The position numbers and the translations under genes are program-made. 64,000 bases of DNA from Anaerotignum sp. MB30-C6 (GTDB lineage: Bacteria > Bacillota > Clostridia > Lachnospirales > Anaerotignaceae): NCBI RefSeq assembly GCF_030908465.1, contig NZ_CP133078.1, positions 1,240,001-1,304,000 on the forward strand. The letters are read 5' to 3'. This document shows, one piece after another, positions 32,485 through 42,138 of this stretch; positions within the stretch are counted from its first letter, which is position 1, and every line of letters begins with the position of its first letter. The notes under the pieces were generated by a model. It was not told where the DNA came from. It made no database searches and worked only from the letters and a program-made list of their open reading frames with translations.

Positions 32485-35091
32485 ATGGCAGATAATTTCG
32501 GCTTGAAAATCGGTCTTGAAGGCGAGAAAGAATTTAAGAAGGCATTAACAGATATCAATCGTTCCTTTAAAGTACTTGGCTCTGAAATGAAACTGGTAGC
32601 CTCAGAATTTGATAAAAACGATAAGTCTGTCCAGGCTCTTTCCGCCAGAAATTCAGTCCTCAACAAAGAGATTGAAACCCAAAAAAGCAAAATTGATACC
32701 TTGAGGTCGGCTCTTGAGAATGCAGCTACCTCCTTTGGAGAAACTGATAGAAGAACACAGAACTGGCAGATTCAATTGAACAATGCTGAGGCGGCACTCA
32801 ACAATATGGAGCGAGAGTTAAGTAGCAATAATGCTGCTCTTGAAGAAGCTAACTCCAATTATGATGATGCTGAAGATGCTCTCGATGACATGAACCGTGA
32901 AATGAACGATGTCACCGACAGTGCAGATGATATGGGAAAAGAGATTGATGAGGCGGCTGACTCTGCTGAAAAATCTGAATCTAAGTTTAAAGGCTTAGGT
33001 ACAACTCTAAAATCTATCGGCATTGCCATGGGAGCAGTTGCTATTGCAGCAGGTGCGGCGGCTGTCAAACTGGGTAAAGAAGTCATTTCCGCCTATGCCG
33101 ATTACGAACAATTAGTCGGTGGTGTGGATACGCTTTTTAAAGAAAACTCTCAGCAGTTACAAGAATATGCTGCTAATGCCTATAAGACGGCAGGTCTTTC
33201 TGCCAATGACTACATGGAAACCGTCACTTCGTTTTCTGCAAGCCTTATTTCTTCTCTTGGAGGGGATACAGAAAAAGCCGTTAAATATGCGGATATGGCG
33301 ATTACTGATATGTCTGACAATGCCAACAAAATGGGTACAGACATGGAGTCCATTCAAAATGCCTATCAGGGTTTTGCTAAGCAAAATTACACCATGCTAG
33401 ACAATCTTAAGCTTGGTTATGGCGGTACAAAAAGTGAAATGGAGCGGCTCCTTGCCGATGCCGAGGCTATCTCTGGCATTGAGTACGATGTTTCTTCTTA
33501 TGCCGATGTAGTTTCTGCCATCCATGTCATTCAAGAAAGCATGGGCATTGCTGGTACAACTGCCCTTGAGGCAGAGGAGACTATTTCTGGATCCTTGAAT
33601 GCCTTCGAATCTGCTTTACAAAATCTTTTAGTTGGTTTTGGAAATGCCGATGCGGATATGGAACAACTCAGTAAAAACATGGTGGATGCCTTTCAGTCTG
33701 TGGTAAAAAACATTACTCCAGTGATTGAAAATATCGTGAAGGCCCTGCCCATCGCAATTGAAGCATTATTGGATGCGGTTTCTGATGTGTTACCGACACT
33801 GCTTGCTACGGTGACAGATTTATTTACTCAGGTACTGAACGCACTGATGAACCTACTACCTACCTTAATACCGGTAGCAGTTGATTCCATCCTTACGATT
33901 GTGAATGCCTTAATTGAAAACTTACCACTGCTAGTGGATGCAGCCGTTCAGTTAATAGCAGCTTTAGTAGATGGTCTTGGGCAAGCAATGCCAGAACTGA
34001 TTCCTGCGGCAGTTAATGCGATTACTACGATTGTGCAAGGTTTGGTGGATAATCTACCCATGCTGCTCGATGCAGCACTGCAGTTAATACTTGGTTTGGC
34101 TCAGGGGCTACTCGAAGCGATCCCGCAACTAATTGAGGCTCTCCCTACGATTATCTTGGCAATCATTGATTTTATTATTAGCGCAATTCCTCAGATTATA
34201 GATGCAGGTATTCAGTTACTAACATCGCTTGTTGCTGCCTTGCCTGAAATTATTACGGCAATTGTAGAGGCGATTCCACAGATTATTGATGGAATATTGA
34301 ATGGGATCTTAAGTTCGATCCCACAACTGATTCAAGCGGGTGTCGACTTACTTGTTGCACTGATTCAAAATCTACCGACCATTATTACCACCATTGTTGC
34401 AGCGATACCTCAAATCATTTCAAGTATTGTAAATGCATTAATTGGAAACATCGACAAGATCATTATGGCAGGGGTTCAGCTATTTGTAGCACTCATTCAG
34501 AATTTACCAACCATTGTGGTAGAGATCGTAAAAGCAGTGCCTCAGATTATTGGCGGCATCGTCAGAGCATTTACAAACTCCATGGGTTCCATCGTGACGG
34601 TGGGTGGCAACATTGTAAAAGGACTATGGCAGGGTATTCAATCTCTTGCTTCTTGGCTATGGAATAAAGTGAGTGGTTGGATTAGTGGCATTTGGACTGG
34701 CATCAAGGATTTCTTCGGTATCAAATCACCATCGAAGCAGATGGGGTGGGTTGGTGAAATGCTTGTAAAAGGTCTTGCAGGTTCTATCCAAGATAACGGT
34801 GATGAAGCTGTGAAAGCGGCTGAAATGATGAGCGAGGATATCAACGATGTGATGACCAGTCTTGCCAGCGATATGAGTACATCCTTGCCTACAGACTTTT
34901 CAGTGGATACTTCTGTAGGCGGCGTGATTTCAAATGCAGCGACCTCTTCCCTAGGTGGTGTCAGTGGATCGCTGGTTACTGTACAGCAGATGATTGTACG
35001 AAGTGAAGATGATATCAGAAGGGTATCTCAGGAACTTTATAACTTAATTCAGACAGGCTCTCGTGCTCAGGGCCGGTTTTCTACAACATAA
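32485..35091 (+). CDS. tail tape measure protein
   Basis: An 868-residue protein. Residues 20-150 form a long coiled coil (repeated Glu/Lys/Asn heptads). A hydrophobic Gly/Ala segment near 175-195 (AMGAVAIAAGAAAVKLG) precedes the tape-measure core. From about 405 to 700 runs a long series of imperfect hydrophobic repeats of the type A-I-P-Q-I-I...L-P-T-I. The C-terminus has GIKDFFGIKSPSKQMGWVGE, a hallmark of the family. ATG 32485 follows AAGGAGG. Its length should set tail length. Confidence 0.95.
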   Translation: MADNFGLKIGLEGEKEFKKALTDINRSFKVLGSEMKLVASEFDKNDKSVQALSARNSVLNKEIETQKSKIDTLRSALENAATSFGETDRRTQNWQIQLNNAEAALNNMERELSSNNAALEEANSNYDDAEDALDDMNREMNDVTDSADDMGKEIDEAADSAEKSESKFKGLGTTLKSIGIAMGAVAIAAGAAAVKLGKEVISAYADYEQLVGGVDTLFKENSQQLQEYAANAYKTAGLSANDYMETVTSFSASLISSLGGDTEKAVKYADMAITDMSDNANKMGTDMESIQNAYQGFAKQNYTMLDNLKLGYGGTKSEMERLLADAEAISGIEYDVSSYADVVSAIHVIQESMGIAGTTALEAEETISGSLNAFESALQNLLVGFGNADADMEQLSKNMVDAFQSVVKNITPVIENIVKALPIAIEALLDAVSDVLPTLLATVTDLFTQVLNALMNLLPTLIPVAVDSILTIVNALIENLPLLVDAAVQLIAALVDGLGQAMPELIPAAVNAITTIVQGLVDNLPMLLDAALQLILGLAQGLLEAIPQLIEALPTIILAIIDFIISAIPQIIDAGIQLLTSLVAALPEIITAIVEAIPQIIDGILNGILSSIPQLIQAGVDLLVALIQNLPTIITTIVAAIPQIISSIVNALIGNIDKIIMAGVQLFVALIQNLPTIVVEIVKAVPQIIGGIVRAFTNSMGSIVTVGGNIVKGLWQGIQSLASWLWNKVSGWISGIWTGIKDFFGIKSPSKQMGWVGEMLVKGLAGSIQDNGDEAVKAAEMMSEDINDVMTSLASDMSTSLPTDFSVDTSVGGVISNAATSSLGGVSGSLVTVQQMIVRSEDDIRRVSQELYNLIQTGSRAQGRFSTT

Positions 35092-35103
35092 GGAGGTGTG
35101 CCG

Positions 35104-35880
35104 ATGGGTTTTTCATATGACGATATTTCTTCAAAAAGCATGGGACTAAAAGCCAGGCTCACTTCCTGGCAGGTCTGTGGAGGAATGCGTAATCTTACCA
35201 CCACCGTACCTGGAAAGTATGGTGTGACAGACTTTGGGGCTGATTTTGATTACCGAGAAATCAATTTAGCTTGTAATATCTATCCTAAGCATAGCTTTTC
35301 TGCACTGGTGACTACCCTTGATAATATTTCTACTTGGCTTAATCCAATGCAAGGGTTGAGACAGCTTGTTTTTGATGATGTACCCGACAGGTATTTCATG
35401 GCAAGGCTGAATGAAAAAGTGGATTGTGAACGACTCATTCGTTTTGCAGGAAGTTTTAACTTGAAATTTTTCTGTCCTGACCCTTTTGCTTATGCCATTA
35501 CGGATGAAAATTATTTAATAGAAAGCGAAGGAAGTCACACGATTTTAAGACAGACCGGTAATGTTGAATCCAATCCTATGTATCGCTTGAAGGGAATCAT
35601 CACATCGGGTGTGAACAATTCTATTTCTGTTACAACCAATGGCTTGGAAATGAAAATAGTGAATGCTGTACTTTTGGCAGAAGAAACACTTGTCATTAAT
35701 ACAGATAAGATGACGGCTTATGTGGAAGACGAAAACGGGATAATCTTAAGAAACGCTTTGCCTTACCTAGAGGAGATTGATTTTCCAAGTCTCAATGTAG
35801 GCACGAATACCCTAGCAATAACAACAAATAATGCTGTATTTACAGCGCTTGAAATAAAGGCTGGTAGTAGATGGAGGTGA
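35104..35880 (+). CDS. distal tail protein (Dit)
   Basis: A 258-residue protein in the Dit position after the tape measure gene. LTTTVPGKYGVTDFGADFDY and FAGSFNLKFFCPDPFAYA fit the Dit N-terminal belt; the remainder is a beta-rich galectin-like domain. It forms the hub of the baseplate. ATG 35104 follows AAGGAGG. Confidence 0.85.
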   Translation: MGFSYDDISSKSMGLKARLTSWQVCGGMRNLTTTVPGKYGVTDFGADFDYREINLACNIYPKHSFSALVTTLDNISTWLNPMQGLRQLVFDDVPDRYFMARLNEKVDCERLIRFAGSFNLKFFCPDPFAYAITDENYLIESEGSHTILRQTGNVESNPMYRLKGIITSGVNNSISVTTNGLEMKIVNAVLLAEETLVINTDKMTAYVEDENGIILRNALPYLEEIDFPSLNVGTNTLAITTNNAVFTALEIKAGSRWR

Positions 35881-35884
35881 TTCA

Positions 35885-38410
35885 GTGGCACTAAAAACAA
35901 TTTTAAATAAACAGACAGATTTTACGGGAGAGTTTCCGGTCGAGTATGCAAAATCCGGACTGTGGCGATTTAATGATGTATCGGTAGATGAAAACGGTTA
36001 TCTTGCAGACTCTTCTGGGTTAGACAGAAAAATAGAGCTTGTCAATTATCTAGGAACAACTGCAAGCCTTCAAAGCGGCCAAAAAGGAAGACAAATCCGA
36101 ATCAACATCAACAATCCCGCTACAGAAAAAACCTACCTTAAAGTGGCCAATGATGGTACTTTCTTTTCGGAGATGGGAGAGCGAATCCTTGTTGGCGGTT
36201 GGATGATACCGACTACTTATTCGGTGGGAAATACCTATTGCCCCATATTAAATACGCGCTATGGTCCTGGTCAGCCTATCTTTTACCTGTCGCTCTTTGC
36301 AGGCAGACCTAGAATCATGCTTTATAACGCTAGTGGTTCTCTTATACTCGACCAAACATCCACACCGCCTTTTTCACTTATCAATGGTGGTGTGTATTTT
36401 ATTTGCACGGTCATAGAACCAAACAATAAAAATGCATGGATTGTACTGGGAGATAAGACGAGCGGAACGAGCTGGGTATCCCCGACCTATTCCTTTACAG
36501 GCACACTAAATCCTTCTTGCACGGCCGATATCATTATGGGCATGCATGCAGATGCCTATTGGTATGCTGGAAGATTTGATGACTGGTTTTTTGATATGGA
36601 TTCAAGTCTTACGGTGGATGATTTGATTGATTATTTCAATGGGTCTCTTTTGACTAACGGTGGTGATATGGGCGGTGCTGTTGATGCCCTTAGCGTACCG
36701 GGAGTGGTGAGCTTAAGGGAAACAGAAGGTGTCTATCCAACGGAAGGAACACTATATACTGCTCCGGCAACGTGCAATCTATCTGGCACAGGTCGGGTCT
36801 CCGTTACCAGTGAATATATTTCTGGGGTAACTGCAGTTGGGCCGATAGAAACCTCAACAAGTGATGACCTGGTTCATTGGAGTGATTGGGCAGCCATCGC
36901 ACTTGATGGAAAACTGGTATCTCCAAATAAGGCATACATTCGTTTTAGGGTCACACTTACTACCACAGATACGAGTAAGACCCCTCGAATTATTGATATC
37001 AGGCTATATGACATTCCAAAGTCACCTTATGAGAGGATTGGTTTTTCAAGACCGGTCGTACTGGATTCAAATGGGGCTTGGGAGGCTGTGTTAGAAAATG
37101 CTTATAACATTGTAGTAACCAGTGAAATCAATGGCGAGGATACGCTCTCCTTTATGATCCCTTACCGTGATACCAAGAGGGGATTCATTGATAGCGAAAA
37201 GAAAATCCAGATTGTTGATGACATCTATAAAGTAAGGACTTTGACGGATACAAAAGACAGCGAAGGAAATCTAGCGACTGAAGTGTATGCTGAGGCAGAG
37301 TTTTATGACCTGACTTTTTCAGTGCGAAAAGAAGAGCATAAATTTGATGCAGAAACTGCCGAAGTCTCTATGGCTTATGCCTTAGAAGGAACAGAGTGGA
37401 GCGTAGGCACAGTCAATGTGCGAACTAAAAGAACCTGGACGAGTACAGAAAAGAATGCTCTTTCCATCCTTCGCACGATTGCTGACTTACACGGTGGTGA
37501 TCTCGTCTTTGATTGCCCGAATAGGCTAGTCCATCTCTTAACGGTCTATGGTACGGATAGCGGTGCATTATTTGCCTATAAGAAAAATATGAAGAGCATT
37601 AAAAGAGTCGTGGATACCAGAAGTCTTGTGACAAGGCTCTATGCCATTGGCAGCGATGGTCTTACTTTTGCAGACATCAATGGAGGAAAGGCATATGTGG
37701 AGGACTATACGTATTCATCTGATATTCGAATATCAACGCTTGATTGTTCTTCCTTTACCAATCCCTATCAGATGAAAGAATATACCGAGATGAGGCTTGC
37801 TCAGTATTCAAAACCAAACATCTCTTATGTTTTAAACGCAATGGATTTATCGGTGTTAACGGGTTATGAGCATGAAGCATGGTCGCTTGGCGATTATGTT
37901 CATGTAGAAGATAAAGATTTAGGACTGTCGGTGACAACTCGTGTTATACGAAGAGAATACAACTTACAAGAACCATGGAATACAGTATTAGAACTATCCA
38001 CTACCCTTAAAAATCTGGGTAGTTCTGCAAGCCAGTGGGATAACGTGGCAGATTCTCTTGAAGGCACAAGTATGGTGACGAACAATGATATCCGTGAAAT
38101 GGTGCCTTTTAATCTGCTGCGAAATTCTCGTGCTGATGATGGCATGGCTTACTGGATTAACTCAGGCTTTGAAGTAGATGGTGATAACGGTGTAAGTGGG
38201 TCGACATCCTTTAAGGCAATGGGTGTAGCTAATATGACAAAGAGTATGGCTCAGACCATCTATCCAGCGAATCGTTCTAGCTACACGCTCTCGGCACAAA
38301 TCGCATCTGAAAACCTTGAAAAGCTGAGTAGCAACTCACAGGTTGGCATTGAAGTGGTTATTGAATATGAAGATGGAACGACAGAAGCAAGGTTTATTGA
38401 TTTGTATTAA
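35885..38410 (+). CDS. tail-associated protein: LamG-like domain plus prophage tail endopeptidase region
   Basis: An 841-residue protein with a GTG start after GGAGGTGATT. Residues about 30-260 look like a concanavalin/LamG lectin fold (GWMIPTTYSVGNTYCPILNT, then YAGRFDDWFFDMDSSLTVDD). Residues about 375-680 match the prophage endopeptidase tail (Tal) family (YNIVVTSEINGEDTLSFMIP). The C-terminal part is a carbohydrate-binding-like beta domain. It probably combines receptor binding with baseplate function. Confidence 0.85.
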   Translation: MALKTILNKQTDFTGEFPVEYAKSGLWRFNDVSVDENGYLADSSGLDRKIELVNYLGTTASLQSGQKGRQIRININNPATEKTYLKVANDGTFFSEMGERILVGGWMIPTTYSVGNTYCPILNTRYGPGQPIFYLSLFAGRPRIMLYNASGSLILDQTSTPPFSLINGGVYFICTVIEPNNKNAWIVLGDKTSGTSWVSPTYSFTGTLNPSCTADIIMGMHADAYWYAGRFDDWFFDMDSSLTVDDLIDYFNGSLLTNGGDMGGAVDALSVPGVVSLRETEGVYPTEGTLYTAPATCNLSGTGRVSVTSEYISGVTAVGPIETSTSDDLVHWSDWAAIALDGKLVSPNKAYIRFRVTLTTTDTSKTPRIIDIRLYDIPKSPYERIGFSRPVVLDSNGAWEAVLENAYNIVVTSEINGEDTLSFMIPYRDTKRGFIDSEKKIQIVDDIYKVRTLTDTKDSEGNLATEVYAEAEFYDLTFSVRKEEHKFDAETAEVSMAYALEGTEWSVGTVNVRTKRTWTSTEKNALSILRTIADLHGGDLVFDCPNRLVHLLTVYGTDSGALFAYKKNMKSIKRVVDTRSLVTRLYAIGSDGLTFADINGGKAYVEDYTYSSDIRISTLDCSSFTNPYQMKEYTEMRLAQYSKPNISYVLNAMDLSVLTGYEHEAWSLGDYVHVEDKDLGLSVTTRVIRREYNLQEPWNTVLELSTTLKNLGSSASQWDNVADSLEGTSMVTNNDIREMVPFNLLRNSRADDGMAYWINSGFEVDGDNGVSGSTSFKAMGVANMTKSMAQTIYPANRSSYTLSAQIASENLEKLSSNSQVGIEVVIEYEDGTTEARFIDLY

Positions 38411-38422
38411 GGAGGTGGATTG

Positions 38423-38620
38423 GTGGCCTATTTTTCAAGAACATCAGAAAAGATACTCCCAGAAAGCTACTCTTCTAAAGTAAAATCCATTACCATCCGT
38501 GTCTGTGTCACAAATTGCACAGGCACTTTTTATATTACGGATCTCTTTTTACAAGCAGGGTCAGTAGTCACGGGATGGGTAGGTCATCCCTGTGAAATAA
38601 GGTGGACGTTAGATGGCTAA
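38423..38620 (+). CDS. small tail protein
   Basis: A 65-residue protein; the start is GTG 38423 or TTG 38420 after AAGGAGG. The second half, VCVTNCTGTFYITDLFLQAG, is echoed in the next protein (YDCTGMIWFTDIQLQEG), so both carry the same short module with a conserved C-T-G...T-D-x-x-L-Q. This looks like a duplicated fragment of a tail-fibre domain. Its stop overlaps the next start. Confidence 0.7.
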   Translation: MAYFSRTSEKILPESYSSKVKSITIRVCVTNCTGTFYITDLFLQAGSVVTGWVGHPCEIRWTLDG

Positions 38621-39197
38621 GGTTAAATTTATAAGGTTAGCAGAAGTCATAAATAAAAAACAAGATAAGCGTGTCATGAGTGTAAGCATGAAACCTACCC
38701 TCTATGATTGCACTGGCATGATTTGGTTTACGGACATCCAGTTACAAGAAGGACCTGTTCTAAATGGTTATGCGCCTCATACAGAAAGTAGGTTAGAAAA
38801 ACTAAAAGTAGATGGCAGTATCAAGAATCCTGTTTGGTTTAACGGTGTGGTCCGTTCAGAGGAAACCATTATTTTATTTAATGTTGGTGAAACCTCTGCA
38901 GGACTTGATATTCATATCTATCCAAAGCTTTCTATGTCTGCTGGAACAGTGAAACTAAGCCAAGGTATAGGAGGGCAACAGGTCTCCTTCCCTGGAACCA
39001 TTGGAAAAGATGTTGATTTGGCGCTCCTAGCATCTACACGAGCATGTACCAAAAACGGAGCAAGCGAACCCAAAGAGGGGTTCTATCAATACAGTGCTGC
39101 CTGGGACTCAAAGCACAAAGTGACCCTTGAAAAAGGGAAATCTGCAAGGGTGCTGTTTACCATGCAGGAAATGCAAGACGGAGGTGAACCATTCTAA
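38613..39197 (+). CDS. tail protein of unknown function
   Basis: A 194-residue protein with a ribosome binding site (AAGGTGG) inside the upstream gene. Its N-terminus repeats the CTG..FTDIQLQEG module of the upstream small protein; the rest is beta-rich. It shares one base with the following GH18-type gene. It is probably part of the baseplate/receptor-binding assembly. Confidence 0.7.
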   Translation: MAKVKFIRLAEVINKKQDKRVMSVSMKPTLYDCTGMIWFTDIQLQEGPVLNGYAPHTESRLEKLKVDGSIKNPVWFNGVVRSEETIILFNVGETSAGLDIHIYPKLSMSAGTVKLSQGIGGQQVSFPGTIGKDVDLALLASTRACTKNGASEPKEGFYQYSAAWDSKHKVTLEKGKSARVLFTMQEMQDGGEPF

Positions 39198-41665
39198 TGG
39201 AACGACTAAAAGGCAAGAAAATCATGGTGTGGACTTTTATGGGAAATGCACGGATGTATGAAGCTTTAGAGAAATATGGAGACCGGATTGATACCATCGG
39301 TCTTTTTTCTTTTAAGGTACGAGCTACGGGTGAAATTGTTGAGAGTGGTGTCACCATCAGTAGTATGCTCCCCTACATTAACCGTTATCGTCACATCAAA
39401 TGGTTACTTACCATTGCCAATGATGGAGCAAATAGTATTTTCAGAGCATTGAGAGATAACACGAATGGCGCTCAGGAACTGTTTCTATCCGAGCTTATTC
39501 GTATTATGAAAAAGTATCCTTGGTGCGATGGTATTGATATTGACCTAGAAAGAGGCGATGACTATTCCACTCATGCTGAGTCAACGACCATGTTTAAAAA
39601 TATTTACAACACCATCAAAGCCTATGATTCAAGTAAACTGATGAACATTTGCCTTCCAGGTATGACCAGTGTCAATGGCTCTGTCGGTGGTGAGAACTGG
39701 TGCGTCTATGGTGACCTAGACCCTTATTGCGATACCGCATCAATTATGAGTTATGGTATGGCTTGGTCAGGTTCTGCACCGGGACCTGTATCTCCAAGGA
39801 GCTGGCTTGAAGGGATTTATGATTATGCCGTTACAGTGATGAATCCCGATAAGATTTTCTTTGGGATGCCTGCTTATGGATGGAACTGGCAAATCTATGA
39901 CACACCAGAAAACCTAGGTAAAGCCTATAGGGGAACGTCTCATACCTACTATGCGGCAAAATACTGGATGACAGGAGTCTATAATTTCACAGACGATGCG
40001 CCTCCTCAACCGTTTATTCCCATCGTGGCTTACTGGGATGATGAGAATAAAGTGCCCTGGGCATTGCCGCATGTCTACGATTATATGGAAGGAAGAGATG
40101 CCACTCGCTATAGCTATCCACTCTTATCTGCAAGCTACAATGGCAGACAGTATCTGACGGCCTATGGCAAACAACAAAAGTTAGCCTTTGGAACTGTTTA
40201 TGTAGATCATGATGCCATGCCAGATAGTTATTCTGGTGTTGTTTCTGTTTCTAATAGCGTCACAACACTGGGGGATGAAGGTGCGGCAACCTATCATTTT
40301 ACGCTTGCTCAGGCAGGCACTTATGATGTAGCAGTAAAGCTAGGCTTTCCATTTTGGGATAAGAATAATATTCATATCTCCCTTGATGGAAATGAAGTAG
40401 ATTTTTTTGAAAACAGACTGTGGTGGCCTTATTGGAGAACGACTTTCTGGGCGGTGCTTAAAAAAGGAGTGAGCCTTTCTGCAGGAACACACACCATCAC
40501 CATTTCGCTTGGGGCAAAGGGTGTACAGTTTTATGGATTTAGAGTCTGTTCTTCATTTTCTGAGGAGCCAACAGTTGGTGAAGCAGAATATACCCTTGCT
40601 CCTAGACATTTCAAAGATGTAAATGGTGATATGGTAGGACCTGCAACTGGTTTTAAGTTGACGCTTGAAATGCTTAGAAGAAAAGCAGATTCTGCCCTTG
40701 TGTGGTATGAGGATTTTAGAGATGATAACCCTCTCCCCCAAAGCTACTGGACAACATTATCAGGCGAATGGAGTGTTTGGCAAGATACAAGCAGTTCGAT
40801 GAATAGACCCTATTCCCAACTGGAGGGTAAGGGGCAGTTAGCATGGAACTACAACAATTTTTCAGATATCCATTTAAGGGCGCAGATTATTTTTCCTGAA
40901 ACCTTCAGTGGCAAGGCAGGTGTTTTTATTGGAACGATTTATTGTTGCTTTAATTATGATACGCAGCGTATTGAACTGTATGAAGGTTCTACTTTAAAAG
41001 GTAGTTATTCCACCAGCTTTTCAAAAACATCGGCCGCAAACATTCGATCGAATCCAAGCTTTTACACTCTAGAAATTCGAAAACGTGGCAATCAAGTGCG
41101 GGTCTATTCCTCTGCATCCAATACACTGCGCTTTACAGCCACTTGCTCGGATGTGACAGGGTATGCAGGTATTCGTTCGAATAATAAAGTCCATTGCCAG
41201 TTGCTTCGCTTAGGCGATGCTTGGACCTATGAGCCTTATGAACGCTTTGACGTGCTTATGCCAGATGGAACATTTAAAACTTATGGTCGGCTATCAAGAA
41301 GTAACTGTTCTTGGGATGATGAGTTTCAAGTGTTTACTTTAACAGCAGACCTTGAGGAATCAGCCACAAGAAGTGAAAGCATCTCCCTAGATTATGATTT
41401 TTTTCATTCAGATATGATGCCGTCCATTCAGTGCGGAAATGACTACAGTGTCACCATCATTCCAAGGGATATCAACATCTGGATATCTCGTCTTTTCTTA
41501 GGTGATGGTGACGGATTTTCCATTCTTTATTATCAAGATGTAGATAGCCTTGTGTACTGGGCAAATGAAGCAGCTTATCGGTGGAAACTTCGAGGCATGT
41601 GTATGTGGTCACTAGGGCAGGAGGATTTAAGACTCTGGGAGTGGCTACCAAAACAAATAGAGTAA
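39197..41665 (+). CDS. GH18-type tail hydrolase with inserted carbohydrate-binding domains
   Basis: An 822-residue protein. A glycoside hydrolase family 18 barrel is evident: the catalytic motif DGIDIDLER near 113-121 keeps the D-x-x-D-x-D-x-E pattern, followed by MSYGMAW and FFGMPAYGWNW. The last barrel strand, RGMCMWSLGQEDLRLWEW, occurs only at the very C-terminus (about 800-818). The ~450 residues between are a beta-rich CBM/LamG-like insert (for example FRFTATCSDVTGYAGIRSNN-type strands). It probably degrades a cell-surface polysaccharide or peptidoglycan sugar during adsorption. Confidence 0.85.
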   Translation: MERLKGKKIMVWTFMGNARMYEALEKYGDRIDTIGLFSFKVRATGEIVESGVTISSMLPYINRYRHIKWLLTIANDGANSIFRALRDNTNGAQELFLSELIRIMKKYPWCDGIDIDLERGDDYSTHAESTTMFKNIYNTIKAYDSSKLMNICLPGMTSVNGSVGGENWCVYGDLDPYCDTASIMSYGMAWSGSAPGPVSPRSWLEGIYDYAVTVMNPDKIFFGMPAYGWNWQIYDTPENLGKAYRGTSHTYYAAKYWMTGVYNFTDDAPPQPFIPIVAYWDDENKVPWALPHVYDYMEGRDATRYSYPLLSASYNGRQYLTAYGKQQKLAFGTVYVDHDAMPDSYSGVVSVSNSVTTLGDEGAATYHFTLAQAGTYDVAVKLGFPFWDKNNIHISLDGNEVDFFENRLWWPYWRTTFWAVLKKGVSLSAGTHTITISLGAKGVQFYGFRVCSSFSEEPTVGEAEYTLAPRHFKDVNGDMVGPATGFKLTLEMLRRKADSALVWYEDFRDDNPLPQSYWTTLSGEWSVWQDTSSSMNRPYSQLEGKGQLAWNYNNFSDIHLRAQIIFPETFSGKAGVFIGTIYCCFNYDTQRIELYEGSTLKGSYSTSFSKTSAANIRSNPSFYTLEIRKRGNQVRVYSSASNTLRFTATCSDVTGYAGIRSNNKVHCQLLRLGDAWTYEPYERFDVLMPDGTFKTYGRLSRSNCSWDDEFQVFTLTADLEESATRSESISLDYDFFHSDMMPSIQCGNDYSVTIIPRDINIWISRLFLGDGDGFSILYYQDVDSLVYWANEAAYRWKLRGMCMWSLGQEDLRLWEWLPKQIE

Positions 41666-41671
41666 TCAAAG

Positions 41672-41700
41672 GAACATCTGCAAAAGTAGGTGTTCTTTTT
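41672..41700 (+). terminator. terminator between tail and lysis genes
   Basis: GAACATCTGC (41672-41681) pairs with GTAGGTGTTC (41686-41695) with wobbles around an AAAA loop, followed by a T-run. Confidence 0.75.
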
Positions 41701-41725
41701 ATTTCAACAAAAGGAGGAATTTTCA

Positions 41726-42136
41726 ATGAAAGAAATATGGAACTGGATCCAAGTTGTGATAACAGCAATCGGTGGATTCTTCGGATGGTTTTTAGGAGGA
41801 GCAGACGGATTTTTATATGCGCTACTAGTCTTTGTAGTCATCGACTATCTAACAGGTGTCTTATGTGCCATCGCTGATAAGACCTTATCAAGCGAAGTGG
41901 GATTTATCGGAATCAGCCGTAAAGTGCTGATTTTTGTTTTAGTGGGTGTGGCTAATATTTTAGATGTCTATGTGATTGGTGATGGGAGCGTACTAAGAAC
42001 AGCTATTGTTTTCTTCTACTTATCGAATGAGGGGATCTCACTGTTAGAAAACTCAGCTCATCTTGGACTACCTATCCCAGAAAAACTAAAAGATGTATTA
42101 AAACAGCTTCATAACAAGAGCGACGAGGAGGAATAA
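41726..42136 (+). CDS. holin (phage_holin_4 type)
   Basis: A 136-residue membrane protein with hydrophobic segments near 10-25, 27-45, 62-80 and 83-100. VIDYLTGVLCAIADKTLSSE and the NEGISLLENSAHLGLPIPEK end are signatures of the Cp-1/phi29-like holin family. AAGGAGG precedes ATG 41726. It makes holes that release or activate the lysin encoded next. Confidence 0.93.
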   Translation: MKEIWNWIQVVITAIGGFFGWFLGGADGFLYALLVFVVIDYLTGVLCAIADKTLSSEVGFIGISRKVLIFVLVGVANILDVYVIGDGSVLRTAIVFFYLSNEGISLLENSAHLGLPIPEKLKDVLKQLHNKSDEEE

Positions 42137-42138
42137 TC

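Noticed and set aside
33700-34580. Hydrophobic repeats in the tape measure gene as a separate membrane transporter
   Set aside because: They are in one frame with typical tape measure N- and C-terminal parts, and repeats of this kind are normal there.
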